From JBCCLJ01 sp039026915 (GTDB taxonomy: Bacteria > Acidobacteriota > Thermoanaerobaculia > Multivoradales > Multivoraceae), in assembly GCA_039026915.1 (NCBI GenBank), contig JBCCLJ010000067.1, positions 1-30,121 of the forward strand: a DNA stretch of 30,121 nucleotides, read 5' to 3'. A program made the translations under genes and the position numbers. The notes under the pieces were generated by a model. It saw only the letters and a program-made list of their open reading frames with translations. It made no database searches and was not told where the DNA came from. Below, piece after piece: positions 21,660 through 30,121 of the stretch; position 1 is the first letter of the stretch; each line of letters starts with the position of its first letter.

Positions 21660-23638
21660 GCCCTGAAGTCCTGGGCTTCTTCGCCGTCTGCGCCCTCAAG
21701 GCCCTGGGTCTCTCGGTCCTCTGCGGCGGCTTGTTCCTCACGCTCCGGCACCAAGCGCCGCGGTCGCGGGCGAGCTTTCTGGCGCTGGTCACCGTCACCT
21801 TCCTGACGCTGCCACTCTTGGTGGGCTTTCTGCCGAAGTGGGGTGCCCCTTCCTTCGTCTCCGTCGCCGTGAGTCTGGTAGACCTCCCGCGGGAACCGTC
21901 CGCCTCTCAGGATCCGTCCTCTCAGGGCACGGCCCGGCCGGCGGGTCCCGTTGTCTCGCTGCCAAAGCCCGCAGGGGTCTCGGAGACTGGCGGAGAGCTG
22001 TCGGGCCTCACGATCGGTCCGGCCTGGCAGCGCGCTGCCGCCGAGCTTCGCGCTTTGCCGTGGGGACTGCTCGCCTTCACGCTGTGGCTCGTTGGCGCCG
22101 TCGCCGTTCTCACGCACACGCTCTGGGCTCTGGCTCAGCTGGAGCTGCTGCGCCGCCGCGCCGTTCCAGTTTCGGCTTCGGCCGGGGACGTTCCGGTCGT
22201 CGAGGCGCCGCTGCGCAGCGCGGTCACCTTCGGCGTCCTGCGGCCCGTGATCGTTCTGCCGCGGCAGTGGCGTCGCTGGACCCGCGAGAGACTCGACGTC
22301 GTTCTCGCCCATGAGCTGGAGCACGTGCGGCGGTTCGACTGGACCTGGCGGCTCGTCGGTGAGCTGACGGCGAGCCTCTACTGGCCGCTGCCGCTCGCCT
22401 GGGCGGCGCTGCGCCGGCTGCGGCTCGAGCAGGAGCTGAGCTGTGATCGCGCGGTGGTCTCCAGTGGCCTCGTCGGGGCCACGCAGTACGGAGATCATCT
22501 GATCGATCTGGCGACGACGCGCGGTCCCTCTGCGGCGCTGGCCGCCACGATCGTTCACAAGACAACCCTCGAGGAGAGACTCATGAAGCTTCAGGAATCG
22601 TCCGAACCGCGTCGGCGCTGGGCCGCCGTGCCCTGCGTGCTCGTCCTGTTGATCGCAGCACCGCTGTTAGCGGCTCTCGGCGCCGAGGAACCTGTGACGC
22701 CGGAGCTCAAGGAGGTCCTGCAGCAGCTCGATGACCTGCACGCGGAGCTCGAGCCTCTCGAGGCGAGACTGCATGAGCAGGAGCAGGTTCTGCACCCGCA
22801 CATGAATCGTCTCGAGGAGAAGAGCCGTGAGATGGAGCGAGAGTTCGCGAGATTCGAATCCGAGCGCGCGCGAGAGATGGAGAAGGCCATGGAAGAGCGC
22901 GCCCGTCGCCTCGAGGAGCTGCACCGAGCGGCCGAAGTGGCGCAGCGCTCCGATCAGGACGAACTCGTCGCGGCGGAGCGCCAGCTTCACGAGCTCGGCG
23001 GCGAGCTTCATGATCTCGCGATCGAGCTCGAGAAAGCGGAGCGAGAGGCTGCTCTCGGACGGGGCGACGACGAAGCGCGCCGCAGTGCCCGTGCCCGGGT
23101 CGCTCGCAAGCAGGAGGAGATCACGCGGATCAACGAGCAGGTGGCTGCCAGGCACCGGGAGATGCGTCACGATCCCGAGACGATGGCGGCGATGGAGCGT
23201 CTACAGGCCGAGCTCGCCGAATTGAGCGAGGCGCACGCGCGAGAGGTGGAGAAGCGACACGCCGATCTCGAGCCTCTGCAGCGCGAGATGGAGAAGATCC
23301 AAGAGGAGATGACGAAGGCTCACAAGGGGTTCGAATCGGTTCACGAGGAGCTGGCCCGGGTTCACGAGCGCATCGAGCCGGTCCTCGAGCGCCTGCAGGT
23401 CGCGCAGCGCAAGGAGCTGTCCCGGAGGTTCGAGACCGTCTTCGGACGGGCTCCGAGCGCCGGCACGCTCGACCGACTCGACCGTGACGTCGATTGGCAG
23501 ATCCGAGACGGCGCGCTGCGGCTGAGGGGCTCCGCCGCAACGCTGCGAGAGCTGCTGGTCGACGAGTATCCCGACGCGGCGGCCGCGACGATCGAGGGCT
23601 TCGTTCTCGATCTCCTGTCTCTCGACGTCGAGATCTGA
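21656..23638 (+). CDS. M56 (BlaR1-like) membrane metallopeptidase with long C-terminal coiled coil
   Basis: 660 residues. Membrane helices occur near 7-30, 40-62 and 133-160. The gluzincin site is H219-E-L-E-H223 with the third ligand E260 in ELSCD, all intact. A further membrane helix at ~322-343 leads to an outside region. That region is not a penicillin-sensor domain: residues ~350-600 are an almost unbroken coiled coil rich in Glu, Arg and Leu, ending in a small globular part (residues ~605-660). By analogy with BlaR1/MecR1, an outside signal would activate the protease, which would then inactivate BlaI. The signal here must differ from a beta-lactam. The start overlaps the blaI stop by 4 bp. 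Confidence 0.9.
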   Translation: MSPEVLGFFAVCALKALGLSVLCGGLFLTLRHQAPRSRASFLALVTVTFLTLPLLVGFLPKWGAPSFVSVAVSLVDLPREPSASQDPSSQGTARPAGPVVSLPKPAGVSETGGELSGLTIGPAWQRAAAELRALPWGLLAFTLWLVGAVAVLTHTLWALAQLELLRRRAVPVSASAGDVPVVEAPLRSAVTFGVLRPVIVLPRQWRRWTRERLDVVLAHELEHVRRFDWTWRLVGELTASLYWPLPLAWAALRRLRLEQELSCDRAVVSSGLVGATQYGDHLIDLATTRGPSAALAATIVHKTTLEERLMKLQESSEPRRRWAAVPCVLVLLIAAPLLAALGAEEPVTPELKEVLQQLDDLHAELEPLEARLHEQEQVLHPHMNRLEEKSREMEREFARFESERAREMEKAMEERARRLEELHRAAEVAQRSDQDELVAAERQLHELGGELHDLAIELEKAEREAALGRGDDEARRSARARVARKQEEITRINEQVAARHREMRHDPETMAAMERLQAELAELSEAHAREVEKRHADLEPLQREMEKIQEEMTKAHKGFESVHEELARVHERIEPVLERLQVAQRKELSRRFETVFGRAPSAGTLDRLDRDVDWQIRDGALRLRGSAATLRELLVDEYPDAAAATIEGFVLDLLSLDVEI

Positions 23639-23641
23639 GAG

Positions 23642-23726
23642 TCAGGGCCAGCTGCGCAGCCCGTGCCCGAGCGGCACGGGCCTTCGGCCCCGCCTCTTCA
23701 TCCTCACGGATGGCCCTGAAGAGGCG
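23642..23726. repeat. Nested inverted repeats between convergent M56 and clpA genes
   Basis: Three pairs are packed in about 85 bp: TCAGGGCCA (23642-23650) with TGGCCCTGA (23711-23719); GCCCGTGCC (23659-23667) with GGCACGGGC (23673-23681); and CGCCTCTTCA (23691-23700) with TGAAGAGGCG (23717-23726). The first and third share bases, so they are mutually exclusive. No T-run follows on either strand. They probably form 3'-end structures for the two convergent transcripts. Confidence 0.55.
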
Positions 23727-23728
23727 AC

Positions 23729-26029
<2,301 letters not shown>

Positions 26030-26098
26030 GGTGGATTGCTCTCGTCGGTCGCTAGGTCGTGATTGGTGCAGAGCTGGTCTTGGGTTCGTCGTGGCGTG

Positions 26099-26135
26099 CC
26101 GGTTGGTTTCGGCCGTCGGTCACCGAAACCACCGG
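26099..26135 (-). other. Hairpin in the clpS-clpA intergenic region
   Basis: CCGGTTGGTTTCGG (26099-26112) pairs with CCGAAACCACCGG (26123-26135) with one bulged base and a 10-nt loop. There is no T-run on the minus strand, so full termination is unlikely. It could be an RNA processing or stability element that sets the ratio of ClpS to ClpA. Confidence 0.45.
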
Positions 26136-26141
26136 CGGCTC

Positions 26142-26483
26142 TCAGGCGTCGCCTTCCTCGTCGCCGTCGCTCTCCGGCTCCATCGAGCAGATCAGAGGGT
26201 ACCGGGCCTTCTCGGCGGCCTCCCGGACCTCGGCGACCTTGGTCTCCGCGACCGAGAAGGGGTAGATCCCGACGACGCCGACGCCGTTGGTGTGCACGTA
26301 CACCATGAGTTTCGTCGATTCGGCTTCGCTCAGATGGAAGACGTGCTGCAGGACGAGCACCACGAACTCGCGCGGTGTGAAGTCGTCGTTGTGGAGCAGG
26401 ACCCGGTACATCCGCGGCCGCTTGATGCGGGTGCGGGTCTGGGTTTCCGTGACGACCGAGCCTTTGTTCTCTTCTTGCGACAT
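26142..26483 (-). CDS. clpS: ATP-dependent Clp protease adaptor protein ClpS
   Basis: 113 residues. The ClpS core is clear: MYRVLLHNDDFTPREFVVLVLQ, with the N-degron-binding Asn-Asp-Asp and hydrophobic-pocket residues, then HTNGVGVVGIYPFSVAETKV, which contacts ClpA. The N-terminal ~24 residues are the usual flexible tail and the C-terminus is acidic. ClpS captures proteins with N-terminal Phe, Tyr, Trp or Leu and hands them to ClpA. The start at 26483 has no convincing ribosome-binding site, but TAGATT preceded by TGC (26495-26490, minus) lies 6 nt before it, which suggests a leaderless transcript. Confidence 0.95.
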   Translation of the reverse strand: MSQEENKGSVVTETQTRTRIKRPRMYRVLLHNDDFTPREFVVLVLQHVFHLSEAESTKLMVYVHTNGVGVVGIYPFSVAETKVAEVREAAEKARYPLICSMEPESDGDEEGDA

Positions 26484-26489
26484 CTTTCG

Positions 26490-26498
26490 AATCTAGCA
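26490..26498 (-). promoter_or_regulatory. Candidate extended -10 element of clpS
   Basis: On the minus strand TGCTAGATT reads as an extended -10 (TGn then TAGATT). It ends 6 nt before the clpS ATG, the same distance as in the M20 gene. No -35 box is recognisable, as is common for extended -10 promoters. Confidence 0.35.
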
Positions 26499-26590
26499 GT
26501 CCCGCCCTGGCTCGCCGCCCGCGGAAGGCGTGGAAACGACGACGAGAGGCTCTCGAAGGCGACAGCAGCCAATCCGGAGCCGCGAGACCT

Positions 26591-27766
26591 TCATCCGAGC
26601 CCCTTTTGAGTCGATTCCTCCTGCCAGTGCTCCAGCTCGCGCTGGCGCGCTCGGCAGTCCTGTCGAAGGGCGTCGTCGAGGAGCTCGTGGATCTGACGCT
26701 GAGCGAACCAGTGGCTGCTGTGAACGAGGCTTGGCTCGAAGCCGCGCATCATCTTGTGCTCGCCGCCCGCGCCGCCCTCGAACACGTCGAGGCCTCGCTC
26801 GATGCACTCGTCGATGGAGTGGTAGAGGCAGACGTTGAAGTGCAGAAACCGGTGCTCCTCATGGCAGCCCCAGTAGCGACCGTAGAGATGCGTCGGCGAG
26901 GCGATGTTGATGGCCCCTGCAACGATTCGTTCATCGAGAGAGGCCGTCACCAGCTCCGTGGCGTCCGGCAGCTCGCGAAAGAGGTGTTTCATGAAGGGAC
27001 GGGTGAGGTAGGCGCCTCCCCACATGTACTTCTGGCAGGTCGTCAGATAGAGGTCGTAGGCGCGATCGGCCCAGCCTTCGGGGTCGGCGGCCAGCTCGTC
27101 TCCACGCACGGTATGGATGCGGATGCCCTGCTTTTGCGGCTCGCGTCGCTCGCGGCGGGCCTGGGTGCGGCGCTTCGACTTGAGGCGGGCGAGCCAGTCG
27201 TCGGTCGTCTCGTAGCCGTGATTGCGCCAGTGGTACTGGATCATCGTCCGCGGTGCCAGCCCGGCCGAATCCCACCAGCTGACCTCCTCGGGCGTGTGGT
27301 AGAGCACATGAACCGAAGCCAGATCGTTCGACTTCGCGAGCTCGAGAGCCAGCGCCATCACCGCCCGCGCCGCCGCGGCGGGCTCGAGGTCGGATCGGTA
27401 GAGGAGCCGACGGCCGGTGACCGGGCTGAAGGGCACGCCGAGGATGAGCTTGGGGTACATCGTCGCACCGGCGCGCCGAAAGAGATCGGCGAAGCCCCAG
27501 TCGCGGGAGAAGTCGCCCATGCCGTCGTTCTTGAGATAGGCCGGGACCGCGATCACCAGCTCGTCGCCGTTCCAGGCGGTCAGATGGCAGGGATACCAGC
27601 CGCGCTCCGGAACGGCGCAGCCGTGGCGTTCGAGTCCCTCCAGGAAGTCCCAGCGCAGGAAGGGATTGTCGCTTGCGCCGAGGAGCGCGTCCCAGGACTC
27701 GCGGTCGATCTCGGAGAGGTTCTGGACGGGCCTCAGCTCGAGCGACTGTGGTTCGTTCTCTGTCAT
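26591..27766 (-). CDS. FemAB-like GNAT-fold protein (DUF482 type)
   Basis: 391 residues from ATG 27766; the longer frame to 27844 enters the divergent promoter region. It resembles the DUF482/FemAB-like group: an N-terminal WDALLGASDNPFLRWDFLEGLE-type opening, a middle basic stretch (KSKRRTQARRERRE), and a C-terminal half with YMWGGAYLTRPFM, NIASPTHLYGRYWGC and FEGGAGGEHKMMRGFEP. FemAB-type proteins move aminoacyl groups from tRNA to an amine, but the reaction of this subgroup is not established. It ends 107 bp upstream of clpS, in the same direction. Aminoacyl transferases with this fold (Aat, Bpt) make N-degrons read by ClpS, so the context is suggestive. No ribosome-binding site is evident. 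Confidence 0.85.
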   Translation of the reverse strand: MTENEPQSLELRPVQNLSEIDRESWDALLGASDNPFLRWDFLEGLERHGCAVPERGWYPCHLTAWNGDELVIAVPAYLKNDGMGDFSRDWGFADLFRRAGATMYPKLILGVPFSPVTGRRLLYRSDLEPAAAARAVMALALELAKSNDLASVHVLYHTPEEVSWWDSAGLAPRTMIQYHWRNHGYETTDDWLARLKSKRRTQARRERREPQKQGIRIHTVRGDELAADPEGWADRAYDLYLTTCQKYMWGGAYLTRPFMKHLFRELPDATELVTASLDERIVAGAINIASPTHLYGRYWGCHEEHRFLHFNVCLYHSIDECIERGLDVFEGGAGGEHKMMRGFEPSLVHSSHWFAQRQIHELLDDALRQDCRARQRELEHWQEESTQKGLG

Positions 27767-27885
27767 GGAGTCTTGCGGAGAGGAGCGCTGTGCGGTGCGG
27801 CGGACGGGGTGCCTTGCCAGTAGACTACGTCGGTCCGGGCGCAACAGATCCCGGGACCGGCGAAGCGGTGAAGGAGGCGGCTACG

Positions 27886-28275
27886 ATGGCGAACAAGACG
27901 AAGACTGTCAAAGAGCTGGTGGCCGAAGCCAACGCGCTCGTCGAGACCCTCAGTCTCGACGAGGCCCGTGGTCGCCTCGACGACAAGGACACGGTCTTCG
28001 TCGACATCCGCGACGTGCGCGAGCTGAAGCGCGACGGCAAGCTGCCGGGAGCCGAGCATGCGCCCCGCGGCATGCTGGAGTTCTGGTTCGATCCAGAGTC
28101 GCCCTACCACAAGGAAGTGTTCGCCCAGGACAAGACCTACGTGCTCTACTGCGCCTCCGGCTGGCGCTCCGCACTCGGCGCGAGAGCTCTGCACGAGATG
28201 GGTTTCGAGAAGATCTGCCACATGCGCGGCGGCTTCGGAGGCTGGAAAGAGGCCGGCCACCCGCTCGAAGACTGA
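27886..28275 (+). CDS. Rhodanese-like domain protein
   Basis: 129 residues. ATG 27886 has AAGGAGG 8 nt upstream; longer in-frame starts lack one. A single rhodanese domain fills most of the protein: VFVDIRDVRELKRDG (CH2-A), HAPRGMLEFW, YCASGWRSALGARAL with catalytic Cys89, and MRGGFGGWKEAGHPL (CH2-B). It should carry a persulfide on Cys89 and act in sulfur transfer in the cytoplasm. It has no signal peptide. The pyrophosphatase gene follows after 15 bp, so the two are likely cotranscribed. A TAGACT -10 candidate lies at 27821-27826. Confidence 0.94.
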   Translation: MANKTKTVKELVAEANALVETLSLDEARGRLDDKDTVFVDIRDVRELKRDGKLPGAEHAPRGMLEFWFDPESPYHKEVFAQDKTYVLYCASGWRSALGARALHEMGFEKICHMRGGFGGWKEAGHPLED

Positions 28276-28290
28276 TTCGCGAGCACCGAC

Positions 28291-28908
28291 ATGAGTAACT
28301 TCCCGAAGCCCTTCTACCGCTGGCGTCCGCATCCCTGGCACGGCCTGTCGGTGGGTGAGAACCCCCATGAGTTCGTCAACTGCTACATCGAGATCACACC
28401 CTTCGATCTGGTGAAGTACGAGGTCGAGAAGGAGACCGGTTACCTCAAGGTCGATCGCCCGCAACGCACCTCGTCCCGTCCGCCGGCGCTGTACGGTTTC
28501 GTGCCGCAAACCTACTGCGCGGAGCGCGTCGGTGCGCTGATGCCGGAGGCGAAACGCGGCGATCACGATCCGTTGGACATCTGCATCATCAGTGAGCGGC
28601 CGATCTCTCGCGGGGAGGTGATCCTCGACGCTCGTATCGTGGGCGGACTGCCGATGTGTGACAACGAGGAAGCTGACGACAAGATCATTGCGATCGTCAA
28701 GCACGACCTCCTCTGGGACGAGGCTCGCGATCTCAGTGACCTGCCGCCGGTCCTCGTCGAGCGCCTCCGTCACTACTTTCTGACCTACAAGCTCGTCCGC
28801 GGACAGGAGAACTCAGTCTCGATCGGTGAGGCGTACGGCCGTGACCACGCTCTGAAGGTGCTGGACGCCTCGCTCGCCGACTACGTGGATCACTTCGGCG
28901 GAAGCTGA
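28291..28908 (+). CDS. ppa: Inorganic pyrophosphatase, family I (soluble)
   Basis: 205 residues. Family I signatures are present: EITPFDLVKYEVEKETGYLKVDR-type substrate region, RPPALYGFVPQTY, and the metal-binding D91-H-D93-P-L-D96 (canonical DGDPLD with His for Gly), followed by EADDKIIAIV. It hydrolyses pyrophosphate to phosphate with Mg2+ in the cytoplasm, pulling biosynthetic reactions forward. It is somewhat longer than the E. coli enzyme. It sits between the rhodanese gene (15 bp upstream) and the C92-type gene (5 bp downstream). The ribosome-binding site is weak, consistent with translation coupled to the upstream gene. Confidence 0.94.
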   Translation: MSNFPKPFYRWRPHPWHGLSVGENPHEFVNCYIEITPFDLVKYEVEKETGYLKVDRPQRTSSRPPALYGFVPQTYCAERVGALMPEAKRGDHDPLDICIISERPISRGEVILDARIVGGLPMCDNEEADDKIIAIVKHDLLWDEARDLSDLPPVLVERLRHYFLTYKLVRGQENSVSIGEAYGRDHALKVLDASLADYVDHFGGS

Positions 28909-28913
28909 TCGGC

Positions 28914-30121
28914 ATGACCGGCGAAACCCAAGTCGCGCCGGCCACGACCGCGCTCTGGAGTGGCGCCTCGCGCGCCGTTCGCGCCCTGGCTGGCGCGGCA
29001 GGCCGGCTGCAGGACGAGTTCGCGGAGGTGGACGCCTTGCTCGCTGCGTCTCGCGATCGAGGGCACTTTCGCCCCGGTGACGACGAGCAACTGCTCGGCT
29101 GGTTCGCTCGCTTTCTGACGATTCGGGCCTCCCTCTGGGAGCTGCTGGCCGACATTGCCGAGCCGGTCGACTGGAGTCTCGAGACGATCGTCGAAGAGGA
29201 AGACTGGGCTCGGTTCGGCGTGGGCTACCTGGCGGCGTGCGTGCTCGTGTCGCTCGACCGCTTTCTGCTCGAGGAGGTGGCACCGGACCCTCTCACTCAG
29301 CGCAAGCTGAACGAGGGGGCGACAGAGCTGGGGGTGCCGCGCAAGCAGTTCACCGAGGTCTTCGAGGCGATCACCGAGCCGAAGAACGCACTGCTGCTTC
29401 TCCAGGCGATGCGCCTGCGCCGCAGGATGGCGTCCGCTCTGGAGGAGAGCGCAAGAGAAGCGCAGGCGGACGAGGCCTGGGTATTGGCCGCCCTGCCGTC
29501 CTGGGAGACGGCCCTCGACTCCTCGAAGCGACGCTATCTGCGCAGGCTTCTGGGTTATGCCCGCCACAGCCTTGCGCGGCGTGGAGCCTCGGCGCGGCAG
29601 AAGGCTCTGTTCGAGCTGCTGCGTGCGTCGGGCCGCGTCGTCGCCGAGCTTCGGCCCAGGCTGCGACCGCCGCGCGTCAACGCTCCAATTCGCGAGCGGC
29701 TCGAGCGACTCCTGCGGCCCGGTGACGTCCTCGTCACGCGCTACGACGTCGCCGCCTCGAACCTCTTTCTTCCGGGCTACTGGCCTCATACCGCTCTCTA
29801 TCTCGGGTCACGCAACGAGCTCGCGGACGCCGTGAGCTCTCGCCTCCCGCCGCGGGTCGTCGGCCGCTGGAACGAGCCTCTGCGCGTGCTCGAAGCGCAG
29901 AAGGACGGTGTTCTGCTGCGCCCGCTCGAACGCACCCTGGCGGTCGACGCGGTCGCGGTCATCCGGCCGCAGCTCGAGGAAGGTCTGGTGAGCGAAGGGC
30001 TGGCTCGAGCGCTGCGTCACGAGGGCAAGATGTACAACTTCGACTTCGACTTCTTTCGCGGCGACCGGCTGGTCTGCACCGAGGTCATCTATCGAGGTTT
30101 CGACGGCCTCGGAGACCTGCA
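28914..30121 (+). CDS. YiiX/YebB-like (C92) permuted papain-fold cysteine hydrolase, 3' end outside the window
   Basis: The frame opens at ATG 28914, 5 bp after the pyrophosphatase stop with GGCGGAAG upstream, and stays open to the window edge (402 codons seen). Residues 1-260 are helical with no clear signal peptide or named family. From ~268 a C92/DUF830-type domain follows: RLLRPGDVLVTRYD, PGYWPHTALYLG with His292, DGVLLRPLERTL, AVDAVAVIRP, KMYNFDFDF, and LVCTEVIYRGF with Cys388. In this permuted papain fold His precedes the catalytic Cys, as seen here. Members are thought to cleave amide or lipid-linked amide bonds at the cell envelope. The substrate is unknown and the C-terminus is missing. 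Confidence 0.85.
   Translation, partial: MTGETQVAPATTALWSGASRAVRALAGAAGRLQDEFAEVDALLAASRDRGHFRPGDDEQLLGWFARFLTIRASLWELLADIAEPVDWSLETIVEEEDWARFGVGYLAACVLVSLDRFLLEEVAPDPLTQRKLNEGATELGVPRKQFTEVFEAITEPKNALLLLQAMRLRRRMASALEESAREAQADEAWVLAALPSWETALDSSKRRYLRRLLGYARHSLARRGASARQKALFELLRASGRVVAELRPRLRPPRVNAPIRERLERLLRPGDVLVTRYDVAASNLFLPGYWPHTALYLGSRNELADAVSSRLPPRVVGRWNEPLRVLEAQKDGVLLRPLERTLAVDAVAVIRPQLEEGLVSEGLARALRHEGKMYNFDFDFFRGDRLVCTEVIYRGFDGLGDL

Noticed and set aside
22800..23420. Repetitive-looking Glu/Arg-rich DNA in the M56 gene as a possible tandem repeat
   Set aside because: The repetition is heptad-like coiled-coil coding sequence with no constant DNA repeat unit.

Overview
The window is high-GC, densely coded bacterial chromosome with no tRNA, rRNA, CRISPR array, insertion sequence or phage gene that I can see. 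A TonB-dependent receptor with an N-terminal carboxypeptidase-regulatory-like domain, a DUF885 protein, a lipoprotein of the sulfatase-like superfamily, an ECF sigma/anti-sigma pair, a BlaI/M56 pair and clpS-clpA together suggest an Acidobacteriota-like organism, perhaps of the Thermoanaerobaculia type. That placement is inference from gene content; no marker gene in the window proves it. Several genes start at GTG.

Layout: (1) 1-4.0 kb: 3' part of a DUF885 protein (+), converging on a two-gene minus operon of an alkyl-DHAP-synthase-like flavoenzyme and a HAD phosphatase. (2) 4.1-6.2 kb: SulP anion transporter (-) with a strong terminator, a leader of about 370 nt and an AT-rich promoter with two TCATGA palindromes. 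(3) 6.2-10.4 kb: HAD hydrolase (-) divergent from a large TonB-dependent receptor (+), which ends at a 12-bp UUCG terminator. (4) 10.4-13.1 kb: M20 deacylase (+), secreted DinB-like protein (-), and an exported Arg/Tyr/His-rich protein (+) with a sigma-54-like site upstream. (5) 13.2-15.8 kb: minus operon of ECF sigma factor, membrane anti-sigma factor and an exported protein made of three divergent repeats. (6) 15.9-18.2 kb: glutathione S-transferase and acyl-CoA carboxylase carboxyltransferase (+). (7) 18.2-23.6 kb: a sulfatase-like lipoprotein and a PlsB-like acyltransferase (-), divergent from blaI and an M56 metallopeptidase with a very long coiled coil (+). A perfect 16-bp inverted repeat lies in the divergent gap. 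(8) 23.7-27.8 kb: FemAB-like GNAT protein, clpS, clpA (-). (9) 27.9 kb to the end: rhodanese, inorganic pyrophosphatase and a truncated C92-type cysteine hydrolase (+).

The parts most worth following up are the BlaI/M56 coiled-coil sensor with its palindromic operator, which may also control the acyltransferase/lipoprotein operon; the ECF operon ending in a threefold-repeat envelope protein; and the FemAB-fold transferase placed directly upstream of the N-degron adaptor ClpS and its unfoldase ClpA. No gene here is demonstrably a new defence or mobile system.
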